A DNA stretch of 64,000 nucleotides from Triplophysa rosa (GCF_024868665.1 NW_026634116.1:1-64000); one strand, 5' to 3'; numbered from the stretch's first letter, positions 11,426-24,125 are shown. Made by a program: numbers and translations. Notes: a model not told the origin generated them from the sequence alone.

Positions 11426-11938
11426 GTTTTATTTGGGTTAGTCTGGCTGGGGGTTGGGGTTGGGTTGGGCATGTTATGGGTTGTAGAGTTAGTTCTGAGA
11501 TCAGTTGGATGAAGGGTTCGGCTCTTGATGGCTTAAGGTTTTGTGATGGAGTGTCTCTGTATCGCTGTTCTTAAGGTGAGTGTAGAATTTTATTGCTCTT
11601 TTTTTGTACTTTTATATTTCAATTATTAGAGGATATAGCCCCAATTCCGCTCTGCAGGCGTTGTTTGGAGTTTTTCGCTGTACCCGTAGAATATTTTTTC
11701 TGTTTGCAGAGTCTCTATTGGGTGTTTGTCCCATTGGTGAACTGTTGGTTGGTGAGAGGACCCCAAACCTCACATCCATACAGCACCATTGCTTCCATCA
11801 TTGACTCGATTATTTTCAGACAGATTCCAGTTGGGAATCGGTCACTTTCTCACCTTCCAATTCACACCCCTGAGACGTGGGCCATGTGGTTGAGCAGAGT
11901 TTGTGGCTTCAGGTACACTATTGTCTCTGTTTGAGTAC
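11426..11938 (-). mobile_element. LINE remnant in A2
   Basis: Copy of the 6814-7326 part of the A1 LINE, cut at a CTCTTTTTG junction. The CCHC-type C-terminus present in A1 is missing. Frames are broken as in A1. Confidence 0.6.
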
Positions 11939-12711
11939 AACTTTTCTCTTCTTTTGGTTTTTGTTTGTTTGTTGTTGTGGTAGAATATTTGGCACAAAAT
12001 ATTGTAGAGTACTTACTTTGGTCCCTGATCATAGATAGTCCTTTTGGTAGTTTTTGGCTTGTTTGTAGTGCAGGATTGTTGGGTCCTTAGTCATTTGCTG
12101 TCCCTTGTGGGTATTTGTTCCAAAATCCCAATTAAAAGAAAAAGTTTGATAAAAAACAATGTTCTGTGTTAGGCTTTTTCCCATTAATTTCCTATTGCCG
12201 GTCATTTTTGACCAAACATAGAAGATGCAGTCATTGATTTTTTTTATATTTCATTTTTATTCCAGAAACAATGTGGAAAATGATCAAATGAGCCAAACAG
12301 CATTTAAGAGGGTTAAAAGAATGAACATTGTCAACTTTCTTTGACTTTCTCCTTTCATGTTACAATAAAGCAATCAAGGAGAGGTTTGGTATTACATGTT
12401 GGCAAAATTTATGATTAATTTTTTTAAATGAAGACATTTTTGGTTAAACGATTTCCACTGTTAAAATTGACTCGGTATCATTAAGAAATGGCATTATGAG
12501 ATCACGTGAATCTCAACAAGGAACACAACACACCATCACAACAACTGTCAACACATAGCAAACAGTGACACTAAAACACAAAATGTACACAAGTATATAC
12601 ATTATATTATATGTTCTGTATCAAATGTAATGTTTTTTTTTCAAATACATGAACCCTGCATCTGTTACAGGCAGGTAAATACACAGACTAGAACAATATT
12701 TATTATTTACA

Positions 12712-12770
12712 TCAGTCATATTGTTCACCACTGGTGCCCGCGCATGCGTCTGCTTGATCCTTTGTTTGAT
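12712..12770 (-). CDS. Tail exon 3 of A2, with stop
   Basis: DQTKDQADACAGTSGEQYD and TGA after the acceptor CCCTCCAG. AATAAA follows on the minus strand. Confidence 0.5.
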
Positions 12771-13515
12771 CTGGAGGGACAAAAGAAAACAAAATGACAA
12801 TTGATCTGTATATAACATACCAATCACCAATGTAGACACATGTTCTTAATTTACATTATTTTATTTGAGAAAATAAATGTAAAACTGTATGCATCACCAA
12901 TATGCCAGAAAATTAGCCTAAAAAAAAGTTCATGCAAGTGTGGTATTAGTATCCTTTTTCAACAGAATAAAGAATAAGTTAGTATACCTTTAGTCTACTC
13001 AGAAATATATTGAAAATGACACTTAAGTATAGGCCTACTTGACATATACTGACAGAAAGTAATTTTGGCCTATAGTCAATATTTCATCACTTGTTTCCTT
13101 TTGGAACATGATTCTGTAGCTCCTCAGATAATACATCCAACACACGTTGCTTTTCAGAAACTCAGATCCTAAGACTTCACTGGGAACACATATATGATAA
13201 ATGTTCAAACTGATATGCAAAGAATCACAATGGCTGCTGTCCTGGGTTTGTGTCCACCCTTTTATTCAAGTGTTTTTTTTTAACTATCCACGTGTAATAT
13301 TAACTGTCTGTGAAATGAATTTAAAATGGCACTCAGGTGCAGGTGTTACTATTGAAAGTGAACAGTGAAAGAAAAACATTTCACATTTTAAAGAAAAACA
13401 CATTGTGTGAAATGATTTATATACCGATAAGTTGTCACAAAAATGGAAAAGACAAAATGAAAATGTCATTTCTGTTATAAAGTATGCTGGATGTAGAGTG
13501 GTACTCTGGTCTCAC

Positions 13516-13614
13516 CTTCACTCTGATACTCAGCATCATCATCATCATCTTCATCAGTAGCATCATCAGTGGGATCTTGTGATAGGTCTGCTGCTTCTCT
13601 CTCTGTCACTGTTT
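13516..13614 (-). CDS. Tail exon 2 of A2 (Asp-rich)
   Basis: 99 bp, open, same as the other A copies, with GTTCCAG acceptor and GTGAGA donor. Confidence 0.55.
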
Positions 13615-14332
13615 CTGGAACAGAGTATTTCATGTTTCATCAGTTTCGATTCGTTTATATTGTTCCAGTTATTATCATAATGCCATATTAAAGTTTGTGG
13701 ATATTCATATTTTGATGCAAGAGCCACATAATCTGTGGTTACTTTGGTGATTAGAGTACAATAAGAATGTTATGGAAACAACTTGTTTGTCATATGTAGG
13801 GGAAATGCAGAACGCGTGCATCAAGCATCTATTTACACAACACAGTATCTGCACATCAGATCGCCGTTGCCTCTCTCAAACACTTCTGTTTTCACCTGCT
13901 CTCTATGGAAATACATTTTGCACATTTGTCTCTTTTCTGCTATCCTGAGTTCCACATTGTGAACGACGGCAATGCGACTTGACAAAATCACCCCACTCAA
14001 ACGAGTCTACTCTTCCATACAGCCAGTCAACGCTTTCTTCCTGCACAACTAATCAAATCCTGCAAACTGTGTTTTGAAGTCGTCAACCATTTTAATATTT
14101 TAAATGTACAAATGGTAAAAAAAATACAGCTAGGTCATTGATGATGTTAAGAGTGATGAGGCACTTTTTTGATGCATTGTTTACAAATCCTGCTGATTCA
14201 CAGTTCAGAGCATATCGATCAAACTTGATAATAATGAGTATGTTTAAACACACAGAAACATTCACACCACACATACAGAAATCATCATTCTTATTTCATT
14301 TTTAAAATGTAACTGAATTTAAGACACAGTAC

Positions 14333-14464
14333 TCTTTTGAGAGGACGTGCCCTCATCTTCCTCTTCTGAAGGTTGCTCATCTGATGATGGTGGTTCATCC
14401 CCCTGCTTGTTGTTGTCCCAGACTTCAGAGAACAGAACCATGAGACCAACCTTGACTCTCTAGT
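14333..14464 (-). pseudogene. Tail exon 1 of A2, frameshifted
   Basis: 132 bp. The patch after LESQG differs from A1, A3 and A4 by substitutions and indels, and the frame is lost before the acidic region. Acceptor and acidic coding sequence are otherwise conserved. Confidence 0.6.
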
Positions 14465-14772
14465 CTGTGAGAGAAACACAAAGAAAAGAAAACATTACAA
14501 TAATAACAAAAATCACACAAAAAGACAAGGGGACCATTAAACTTGGATCCTAAACTTGAACACCTATTAGGTCTGCTAGGCACCTGGGAGTGTGTCCATA
14601 TATTCCCTTTGTCTTGTGTTCTTCTACTTTGTGTGTTTTCCTTGCTCCTATTGTGCCTTGTTTGTTTCTCTTGTGCTTTTGTCAGTCGGTGTTCGGTGTT
14701 GCCAGTGAATGGATGTTCCTTGTGTCACCCAGTGTGTTTTTATTAATACTCCCTGAACTTAGATCATCTCTC

Positions 14773-14773
14773 N
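14773..14773. other. Single-N join inside A2
   Basis: CTCTCNTCTACC stands where the other copies read CTCTCTCTACC. The sequence to the right soon differs from A1 and A4 (no 530-bp insertion, a longer B-repeat version), so left and right may come from different contigs. Confidence 0.7.
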
Positions 14774-15240
14774 TCTACCTGCTCATTTCATCGTGTTCCA
14801 GAGTGATGTTTACAGGGGGGATGCAACGGTGTGTCATGCATTCTGACTTCTTTACACTGTTAAACGTGCCGTCTTCTCATGCTTAACATGGTCAACTTGT
14901 CAAAAAACGAGTTGGACATATGACTTAGTATCTCTGTGCTCGATACACTCCCCCAGCATTCGTATAGGTTTCGGAAAGTTTTTTTCGAACATGAAATTCC
15001 GTTTCGTAACAACTTTTCTTGGTCCCTTATTGGACAATTCTCCCGGAAAAGCACGCCCACGTGTAACCAGCAAGGTGAAAGAAAGAGCACACCCACACAT
15101 CAAACGACAAGCGAGACAAAGAGCCTGCTCACGCCTCAACCATCAAGATAGGTCATATGTCTGTGTTTTGTTGGCAATCGGCGCGTACGCAGGGATGATG
15201 CAATGATGTAGTTCCTCCCCCCTGCCCGCCCCTAGCAGCT

Positions 15241-16297
15241 CGAGTTTTTCCAGAGATATTCATACAGCTTTATCTCTCTTTTATAGATGTGATCAAACTA
15301 AATTCTCTTCGAAGATATGAAGTATGCAATACTACTGTATAGGTACTCAAGATTAATATGAGATTGGCAGAAACTGTGCGTTACGTCCGCTTTAATGACC
15401 AGCTGAAATTTACGATGCACAGCGCAAACAGCTACTCAATCAGGAAAATCAGACCTTTCCTATTTGATCATGCTATACATCTGCTAGTCCAAGCTCCAAG
15501 CTTACATTAACTCACTCCTACAATTATACGTCCTCTCTTGTCATCTGTAAGTGGTCGTACCATCACTACATGGCACCATATCACTCACAAAACCATTACC
15601 CATTTTGCTCCACTCTGTTGGAATCGGTCACAACCTTCAAGAAACAACTAAAAGCACACCTGTTCCACACACGACTGACTAACCTCTGATGTTCTTAACC
15701 TCTAAACATCTGACCTTAGCTTGAATTCTATTCATAAACATGGCTTTGTAGACTTTGCTTATTGTTAGCTCCGAAGACAACATTTTAAATGCTCTCTCAC
15801 TTGCAAGTCATGCCTGCTGAAAAAATGTAAATGTGATGTAAATGTTCATAAGAATTTATTTAAAAGATTCATTGAGAGGACACAAGCTCTATTATACAAC
15901 GGTTCTTTCTGGATATTCCACCAGTATGATATCACCACGGGACCTGATTCACCGTTTGTATCAAAACACACGCACATGTGTCAGTGTATCTTAGAGCAAT
16001 TCACAGCACTCAGGAATGGGGTCTTGAGACACGTTTTACATAACAGAAATTGACATGTCAACTTGCCACTTTAAACAAGCACATGTTTACATTAAACACA
16101 ATGGAAAGTGCCGCAGTGCAATGGGTTTAATGCATTCTCTGAGAGTTGCCTTTTTATAGTCTCTCTCTTTCATTCACGCACGCACACACGCACGCCCTGT
16201 CTCTTTATTTCTCATCCATCCATCCATCCATCCATCTCATCAAAAAAATGAAATAAATGAAATTAGTATCAATTGGTTAATCTTTCAGTTTACTAAC
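15241..16297. other. Linker between A2 and LRR cluster C1, with LINE remnant
   Basis: Around 15560-15690 a plus-strand reading ends SVTTFKKQLKAHLFHTRLTN, typical of the C-terminus of L2-type LINE proteins, with broken frames upstream. A short (ATCC)n tract lies at about 16214-16236. No host gene. Confidence 0.45.
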
Positions 16298-16447
16298 CTC
16301 AGTTCACTTTTAGAGTCTTTTAGCATCTCGCGCAGCTTCTTCTCTGAGTTTCCTAGATTATTGTTACTCAGGTCAAGAACCTCTAGACATCTCACTGCTG
16401 GTGTCTCAGCCAAACATGAAACATCTGTAATGCTACAGCCATTCAGT
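16298..16447 (-). CDS. Last LRR exon of cluster C1, 150-bp class (LNGCSITDVSC)
   Basis: 150 bp, intact, donor GTTAGT. LNGCSITDVSCLAETPAV, LEVLDLSNNNLGNSEKKL, ending KSELR. The two trailing bases (AG) plus the first base (A) of the tail exon at 14333-14464 make an Arg codon, so the LRR array and the acidic tail can be joined in frame. Confidence 0.82.
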
Positions 16448-16646
16448 CTAGAAAGACAACAAACACAAAGAGAGATCACAAAACACAATTCCACATGTGA
16501 TGTAAATTCATCCTCTTCATATAACAGTGAGGATAAAATGTCTGGGTTTGCACTGATTTTAAAGAGTCAATAAGATATATTCTCTGATAGATCTGTCAAT
16601 CATTAAAAGAACAAAACACTTTTTTATGCAGTTCAATATGACTCAC

Positions 16647-16814
16647 TCCAGTTTCTCCAGTTTGCAGTGTTTCAGTAGATCACATAAATGATCGACTCCA
16701 GCGTCTTTGATTTCATTCTGACTGAGGTTCAGCTCTTTCAGGTGTGATGGGTTTGAACACAGAGCTGGAATCAGGATGGCCATTCGTACCGTATCAATAC
16801 TGCATTTACACAGC
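16647..16814 (-). CDS. LRR exon of cluster C1, 168-bp class
   Basis: 168 bp, open, donor GTGAGT. LCKCSIDTVRMAILIPAL, LKELNLSQNEIKDAGVDHL, ending CKLEKLE. Confidence 0.82.
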
Positions 16815-16919
16815 CTGCACAGAAGAAGAAAGATTGGTCAGTCCTATGGTCATCCATTACTGATGTGTAATGTACAGTTAAATTAACCCATGTGTACACA
16901 TAACATCGAACTGTCCTAG

Positions 16920-17330
16920 GAGCAGAACACAATACTGTAAAAAACTGTAATTATACAGAATCTGTTATTTCTTTACAGATTTTCCATGTAAAATGAAAAA
17001 AAAAACTGCTGTAAAAAAACTGAATTTTACTGTTTTTTACAGATTTGAAATACAGTAGTAATTTACATTCTGTAAAATTACAGAAAAAGACAGCAAATTT
17101 ACAAGAAAAACTACAATTTTACTTTTTTAACAAGATTTTTTTACAGTTTATTTTTGAAGTACTGTCAAAAACTGTAAAATTACATTTTAAACACAATTTA
17201 CAAGGAAAATAGGGAAAACAATTTCATATATATACTTATATCCTATAATTTTACAGGGAAAAAATATTTTATGGTTTATTCTGTTTTCCACTTTACAGAA
17301 TTTTTTTACAGTATGTATTTACTGTTACTA
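16920..17330. repeat. Intronic ACTGTAAAA / TTTTACAG-rich repeat
   Basis: Dense with ACTGTAAA and its complement. The same repeat sits at the same intron position in each LRR cluster (about 24760-25140, 26100-26430, 32110-32510 and 33460-33790), so it was copied along with the exons. Confidence 0.7.
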
Positions 17331-17418
17331 TTAAATTAAATTATGAAAATGCATTGTTAAGAAAAACACAATTTTACTATTTGATCAATTTGAAGCATAA
17401 TGTAATGTGTGTACTAAC

Positions 17419-17592
17419 ACTAATGTTTTCAGCTTGCATTGTGGATTTTTCAGTAGATCCGAGAGTTTATTAACCCCTGAAGTTCCTAGATTATTTCCAC
17501 TGAGGTTCAGGTGTGTCAGGTGTGATGGGTTTGAATTCAGAGCTGAAGACAGAGCAGCACAACATTCCTTTGAGAAACCACAGCTTCTTAAC
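17419..17592 (-). CDS. LRR exon of cluster C1 (LRSCGFSKECC)
   Basis: 174 bp, open, donor GTTAGT, chosen because it gives the 174-bp length and the two trailing bases shared by the family. LRSCGFSKECCAALSSAL, LTHLNLSGNNLGTSGVNKL. A complete hAT element lies about 200 bp upstream in the intron. Confidence 0.8.
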
Positions 17593-17792
17593 CTACATTG
17601 AGAGATAAAGAGAGAAGAAAATAACAGGAATGGTTAAAGTGAAAAGCATGTACACAGCATTGCTATGTTCATAGGCCTTCAAAACATAATTTTTAACATA
17701 TTTAACTTAACTATCAATTTCCCTTTTTAATATTTCAAAAATGTATTGTACTCGAAATGGGTAGCACTTCATTAACAAAAAGCATATAGTCA

Positions 17793-18758
17793 CTAGGGCT
17801 GAAACGATTCCTCGAGCTACTCGAGTAATTCGAATACAAAAAATCATAGAGGCAATTTGTGTTGCTAAACTCTATTCATGTTACAGGGCATTCACCGTGA
17901 GACACACGCATTTTAGTCTGTTCACACGCTCACACGTATGTCTCATGCTGATAAATAACTGATAGCTTATTGAAATGGTGAACTGCTATTTTACTTAGTT
18001 TTAGTCTATTTTGCGAGTGAAACTTGTTTTCCGGTTGCATTGAGTCCATCAAACTAGATGCGGACTAGTGGACGCCGAATCCTGTTATTTACACATGTCA
18101 TCTGGCTGTTCTGCGTGTCTGAGTGAATGAAATGCACAGTTTAACGTGCTACACGCGTGATGCTCATGAATTTGTCTGCGTCTGCGCTTTATGAGGACAT
18201 GAACACATGAACTTCATCTCCAGAGTTGCGCTGAGAGTTTATTTCAGAACATGTTATTGTTTGAGTGAAGAAACAGACATACTAAAAAATAAGCGTCTTC
18301 CGACAACCTGCCAAAATAAAAGTCATAGGCGATATATTACTATTTAATAGTAAAAAAAAGAAAGTAAAACTAATTTATATAAACTAAAAGCATCATGCAT
18401 AAGATGAAGTTAGTTGTTTACCTTTGAAATTATTCTTTCTATTTTTATTCATGTTTCTTATTTATATATTTGTATTATATTGCATTTTGAATGTAATATG
18501 GCAATGGAATGTACTAAATGGGTTTAGTTTTCACAGATATTAGAATGTATGCTATTTCAGCAATAAATACTTTAATTGTTCTAAAAAGGAAACAAATTAG
18601 TTGTTTTACTCATTTTAAGAGACCTGTCTTATTTTCTCTTGTATATTTAGAGTTGCTCTTTAATAAAGAAAAAGTACTTATTATCCGAATACCCGATTAA
18701 TCGATGGAAAAATCAGTAGAATACTCGATTAGTAAAAGAATCGATAGCTGCAGCCCTA
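17793..18758. mobile_element. Non-autonomous hAT element, complete
   Basis: 966 bp, ends TAGGGCTGAAACGATTCCTC and, inverted, TAGGGCTGCAGCTATCGATT. It is flanked by ATAGTCA at 17786-17792 and 18759-18765. The empty site CATATAGTCAGAAACAC is present once at 36127-36143. AT-rich, no transposase ORF. Confidence 0.85.
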
Positions 18759-18801
18759 ATAGTCAGAAACACAATAATGTGTAAAGAACTGTATTTCTAA
18801 C

Positions 18802-18900
18802 CATAGCTTCTCCAGTTTACAGTCAGAATTCTTCAGCAGATCCATAAGCTGCGGCACCACAGTGTCACCGAGTTCATGATTACTCAGATTCAGTTCTCTT
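18802..18900 (-). pseudogene. Truncated LRR exon (LSGCSLTQKC class)
   Basis: The donor-side 99 bp of the exon found whole at 36172-36345. Homology stops at about 18900, where unrelated sequence begins. The same breakpoint is seen at 34132, so the truncation predates or accompanies the block duplication. Confidence 0.7.
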
Positions 18901-19475
18901 ATGGAGGAATTTCATGATCTGTCTTTATGTTTTTGATCATTATTCACTATGTATTGCTCTTCGTTTTAAACACATTTGTATGAGATTCAGAAAAGCACCC
19001 TGCACAGCTGTGTTTTTGATGTCTGGCAGTGTTTATGAAATCTGGGGACTTTTTCCGGCCCCAACCCTACAGTATGACCAAATCTGGGCATGTTCCGCCC
19101 CGTTACTATGACTACAATCTACATTGAGCAAGGCCACAGTTTTACCACAGATAAAGACAAGAGAAGGGGGTGAAGAAGGGGAAACAGGTCATGATGACCA
19201 TGACATAATTGTGGTGGGCGAGGATATATAAAATATATTTTAAAAATGAGGTAATAGCCAGCCTACCATGACTAAATACGCACCTTGTTGCCTGGGATAT
19301 ATTGGTGGCAGAAAATCAACAATTGGTTAATAAAAATAAGAGATAACGGGAATCTACTTGATTGGTTTTAGAAAGGACCACCTTTCAGAAGTTTTACTAT
19401 AACTGTAGACTGAAAACACTTGGTTTTTAGATGACTTGGAACATCTCACTTTGTTTGACTTGAGCAAATAAAGTT
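18901..19475. mobile_element. Insert replacing part of an LRR exon, family unknown
   Basis: The sequence starts abruptly at the truncated LRR exon. It contains a TATA-like GATATATAAAA (about 19222) and later TTGGTGGCAGAAAATC, which faintly recalls the boundary of an LTR and a primer-binding site. The first 387 bp recur at 34133-34519. No ORF recognised. Confidence 0.3.
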
Positions 19476-19476
19476 N
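19476..19476. other. Single-N join between C1 and A3
   Basis: The N separates the insert next to C1 from the start of A3. Confidence 0.8.
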
Positions 19477-19485
19477 TCTTTTTGC

Positions 19486-19999
19486 GGTTTTATTTGGGTT
19501 AGTCTGGCTGGGGGTTGGGGTTGGGTTGGGCATGTTATGGGTTGTAGAGTTAGTTCTGAGATCAGTTGGATGAAGGGTTCGGCTCTTGATGGCTTAAGGT
19601 TTTGTGATGGAGTGTCTCTGTATCGCTGTTCTTAAGGTGAGTGTAGAATTTTATTGCTCTTTTTTTGTACTTTTATATTTCAATTATTAGAGGATATAGC
19701 CCCAATTCCGCTCTGCAGGCGTTGTTTGGAGTTTTTCGCTGTACCCGTAGAATATTTTTTCTGTTTGCAGAGTCTCTATTGGGTGTTTGTCCCATTGGTG
19801 AACTGTTGGTTGGTGAGAGGACCCCAAACCTCACATCCATACAGCACCATTGCTTCCATCATTGACTCGATTATTTTCAGACAGATTCCAGTTGGGAATC
19901 GGTCACTTTCTCACCTTCCAATTCACACCCCTGAGACGTGGGCCATGTGGTTGAGCAGAGTTTGTGGCTTCAGGTACACTATTGTCTCTGTTTGAGTAC
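19486..19999 (-). mobile_element. LINE remnant in A3
   Basis: Same truncated LINE copy as in A2, with the same left junction, starting 10 bp after the N at 19476. Confidence 0.6.
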
Positions 20000-20772
20000 A
20001 ACTTTTCTCTTCTTTTGGTTTTTGTTTGTTTGTTGTTGTGGTAGAATATTTGGCACAAAATATTGTAGAGTACTTACTTTGGTCCCTGATCATAGATAGT
20101 CCTTTTGGTAGTTTTTGGCTTGTTTGTAGTGCAGGATTGTTGGGTCCTTAGTCATTTGCTGTCCCTTGTGGGTATTTGTTCCAAAATCCCAATTAAAAGA
20201 AAAAGTTTGATAAAAAACAATGTTCTGTGTTAGGCTTTTTCCCATTAATTTCCTATTGCCGGTCATTTTTGACCAAACATAGAAGATGCAGTCATTGATT
20301 TTTTTTATATTTCATTTTTATTCCAGAAACAATGTGGAAAATGATCAAATGAGCCAAACAGCATTTAAGAGGGTTAAAAGAATGAACATTGTCAACTTTC
20401 TTTGACTTTCTCCTTTCATGTTACAATAAAGCAATCAAGGAGAGGTTTGGTATTACATGTTGGCAAAATTTATGATTAATTTTTTTAAATGAAGACATTT
20501 TTGGTTAAACGATTTCCACTGTTAAAATTGACTCGGTATCATTAAGAAATGGCATTATGAGATCACGTGAATCTCAACAAGGAACACAACACACCATCAC
20601 AACAACTGTCAACACATAGCAAACAGTGACACTAAAACACAAAATGTACACAAGTATATACATTATATTATATGTTCTGTATCAAATGTAATGTTTTTTT
20701 TTCAAATACATGAACCCTGCATCTGTTACAGGCAGGTAAATACACAGACTAGAACAATATTTATTATTTACA

Positions 20773-20831
20773 TCAGTCATATTGTTCACCACTGGTGCCC
20801 GCGCATGCGTCTGCTTGATCCTTTGTTTGAT
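20773..20831 (-). CDS. Tail exon 3 of A3, with stop
   Basis: Same as the A4 copy: acceptor, DQTKDQADACAGTSGEQYD, TGA, with AATAAA just beyond on the minus strand. Confidence 0.5.
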
Positions 20832-21576
20832 CTGGAGGGACAAAAGAAAACAAAATGACAATTGATCTGTATATAACATACCAATCACCAATGTAGACAC
20901 ATGTTCTTAATTTACATTATTTTATTTGAGAAAATAAATGTAAAACTGTATGCATCACCAATATGCCAGAAAATTAGCCTAAAAAAAAGTTCATGCAAGT
21001 GTGGTATTAGTATCCTTTTTCAACAGAATAAAGAATAAGTTAGTATACCTTTAGTCTACTCAGAAATATATTGAAAATGACACTTAAGTATAGGCCTACT
21101 TGACATATACTGACAGAAAGTAATTTTGGCCTATAGTCAATATTTCATCACTTGTTTCCTTTTGGAACATGATTCTGTAGCTCCTCAGATAATACATCCA
21201 ACACACGTTGCTTTTCAGAAACTCAGATCCTAAGACTTCACTGGGAACACATATATGATAAATGTTCAAACTGATATGCAAAGAATCACAATGGCTGCTG
21301 TCCTGGGTTTGTGTCCACCCTTTTATTCAAGTGTTTTTTTTTAACTATCCACGTGTAATATTAACTGTCTGTGAAATGAATTTAAAATGGCACTCAGGTG
21401 CAGGTGTTACTATTGAAAGTGAACAGTGAAAGAAAAACATTTCACATTTTAAAGAAAAACACATTGTGTGAAATGATTTATATACCGATAAGTTGTCACA
21501 AAAATGGAAAAGACAAAATGAAAATGTCATTTCTGTTATAAAGTATGCTGGATGTAGAGTGGTACTCTGGTCTCAC

Positions 21577-21675
21577 CTTCACTCTGATACTCAGCATCAT
21601 CATCATCATCTTCATCAGTAGCATCATCAGTGGGATCTTGTGATAGGTCTGCTGCTTCTCTCTCTGTCACTGTTT
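21577..21675 (-). CDS. Tail exon 2 of A3 (Asp-rich)
   Basis: 99 bp, same sequence and splice sites as the A4 copy: TVTEREAADLSQDP followed by the DDDDD stretch. It is open, although exon 1 of the same block is frameshifted. Confidence 0.55.
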
Positions 21676-22393
21676 CTGGAACAGAGTATTTCATGTTTCA
21701 TCAGTTTCGATTCGTTTATATTGTTCCAGTTATTATCATAATGCCATATTAAAGTTTGTGGATATTCATATTTTGATGCAAGAGCCACATAATCTGTGGT
21801 TACTTTGGTGATTAGAGTACAATAAGAATGTTATGGAAACAACTTGTTTGTCATATGTAGGGGAAATGCAGAACGCGTGCATCAAGCATCTATTTACACA
21901 ACACAGTATCTGCACATCAGATCGCCGTTGCCTCTCTCAAACACTTCTGTTTTCACCTGCTCTCTATGGAAATACATTTTGCACATTTGTCTCTTTTCTG
22001 CTATCCTGAGTTCCACATTGTGAACGACGGCAATGCGACTTGACAAAATCACCCCACTCAAACGAGTCTACTCTTCCATACAGCCAGTCAACGCTTTCTT
22101 CCTGCACAACTAATCAAATCCTGCAAACTGTGTTTTTGAAGTCGTCAACCATTTTAATATTTTAAATGTACAAATGGTAAAAAAAATACAGCTAGGTCAT
22201 TATGATGTTAAGAGTGATGAGGCACTTTTTTGATGCATTGTTTACAAATCCTGCGATTCACAGTTCAGAGCATATCGATCAAACTTTGATAATAATGAGT
22301 ATGTTTAAACACACAGAAACATTCACACCACACATACAGAAATCATCATTCTTATTTCATTTTTAAAATGTAACTGAATTTAAGACACAGTAC

Positions 22394-22523
22394 TCTTTTG
22401 AGAGGACGTGCCCTCATCTTCCTCTTCTGAAGGTTGCTCATCTGATGATGGTGGTTCATCCCCCTGTCGTTGTTGTCCCAGACTTCGAGAAAAGAACCAT
22501 GAGACCAACCTTGACTCTCTAGT
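22394..22523 (-). pseudogene. Tail exon 1 of A3, frameshifted
   Basis: Same exon as 29412-29548 but 130 bp. After LESQGW the frame is lost in the variable patch before the acidic part. The acidic coding sequence downstream is unchanged but out of frame with the entry. Confidence 0.6.
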
Positions 22524-22979
22524 CTGTGAGAGAAACACAAAGAAAAGAAAACATTACAATAATAACAAAAATCACACAAAAGACAAGGGGACCATTAAAC
22601 TTGGATCCTAAACTTGAACACCTATTAGGTCTGCTAGGCACCTGGGAGTGTGTCCATATATTCCCTTTGTCTTGTGTTCTTCTACTTTGTGTGTTTTCCT
22701 TGCTCCTATTGTGCCTTGTTTGTTTCTCTTGTGCTTTTGTCAGTCGGTGTTCGGTGTTGCCAGTGAATGGATGTTCCTGTGTCACCCAGTGTGTTTTTAT
22801 TAATACCCCTGAACTTAGATCATCTCTCTCTACCTGCTCATTTCATCGTGTTCCAGAGTGATGTTTACAGGGGGGATGCAACGGTGTGTCATGCATTCTG
22901 ACTTCTTTACACTGTTAAACGTGTGACAGTATCTCTGTGTTCGATACACTCCCCCAGCATTCTGTATTTTTTCGAACAT

Positions 22980-24060
22980 GAAATTCCGTTTCGTAAAGAC
23001 TACTCATCTTTTCTGCCGTGAAGTGCTTCCCTAAGCTCCATTTATGGACACTTATAAGTGCCGTAATGCACCTAGCTGAAAGAGTTAACCAAGTCTCGCT
23101 CCCGCACAAAGTGTAAACCAGACAAGGTGCAAAGAAAGATCGCTAACGACCCACAGCATCAAACGAACAAGCGATGACAAAATGAGCCTTGTCTGTCACG
23201 TACCTGTCAAATCCATCAAGATACGTGTCATATGTGCTGTGTTTGTGTTGGCAATCGGCGCGTACGCAGGGATGATGCAATGATGTAGTTCCTCCCCCCT
23301 GTCCCGCCCCTAGCAGCTCAGTTTTTCTATTCTACGTTTATCTCGTCTATGACTGGATCAAACTAATTCTCTTCGGTATGTATGCAATACTCTGATGTAT
23401 CGATATACTGATTGCAAAATGGCGTAGTCTAATGACCAGCTGAAATACGATGACAACTCTCATCAGGAAAATCAGACTTCCTATTGATCATGCTATACAT
23501 CTGAGTCAGCTCCAAGTCATAACTCACTCTACAATTATACGTCCTCTGTCATCTGATTCTACCATCACTACATGGCACCTATCATCGAAAAACATTACCA
23601 TTTTGCTCCATCTGTTGAATCGGTAAACTCTTCAAAACACTAGATTTCAGATCTGACTACTCTGATGTTCTATCTACTATCTACCTTAGCTGAATCTATC
23701 ATAAACATCTTGTACTTGCTTATTGTTAGCTCCGGACCATTTAAAGCCTTATTGCAAGTCATGCCTGTGAAATGTATGTGTGTTGTCTGTAGTTCATTGG
23801 CACAGCTCTATTATCACTTCTTCTATATTCCACTATTATCACACACTATTCACTTTATCACACACACATTTCATTATCTTACATCACACACTCATCTTAC
23901 ACTTTACATCATTACATTCACTTCCACTTTACACACATTTTACATTACACTATCATCATTTTATCATTCTCTATCTTTTTATATCTCTTCTTTATTCACA
24001 CACACACACTTCTCTTTATTCATCATCCATCCATCCATCCATCCATCCATCTCATCTAAA
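22980..24060. other. Degraded copy of the B repeat and linker
   Basis: This stretch follows 15000-16260 in order, but with small deletions and insertions every few bases; landmarks such as GCTATACATCTG, AATTATACGTCCTCT and the (ATCC)n tract remain. Short tandem slips near 23820-24010 add CACACA and TTTACA runs. It looks like an uncorrected noisy-read consensus. Confidence 0.6.
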
Positions 24061-24125
24061 CACTATATATAAGAAATAAAATAAATGAAATTAGTATCAA
24101 TTGGTTAATCTTTCAGTTTACTAAC

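Larger units (their letters stand above)
11426..15240. repeat. A block, copy 2 (A2)
   Basis: It follows A1 directly at the microsatellite. It lacks the 530-bp insertion and shares small variants (CGCGTGCATC, CATTTTGCAC) with A3. A single N interrupts it at 14773. Confidence 0.85.
19477..23340. repeat. A block, copy 3 (A3)
   Basis: It begins right after the N at 19476. It is nearly identical to A2 up to about 22.9 kb and then becomes progressively ragged, with many small deletions. Confidence 0.85.

Noticed and set aside
17407..17601. Plus-strand ORFs starting MCTNTNVFSLHCGFF in several clusters
   Set aside because: Antisense shadows of LRR exons; the minus-strand reading has the LRR pattern and splice sites.
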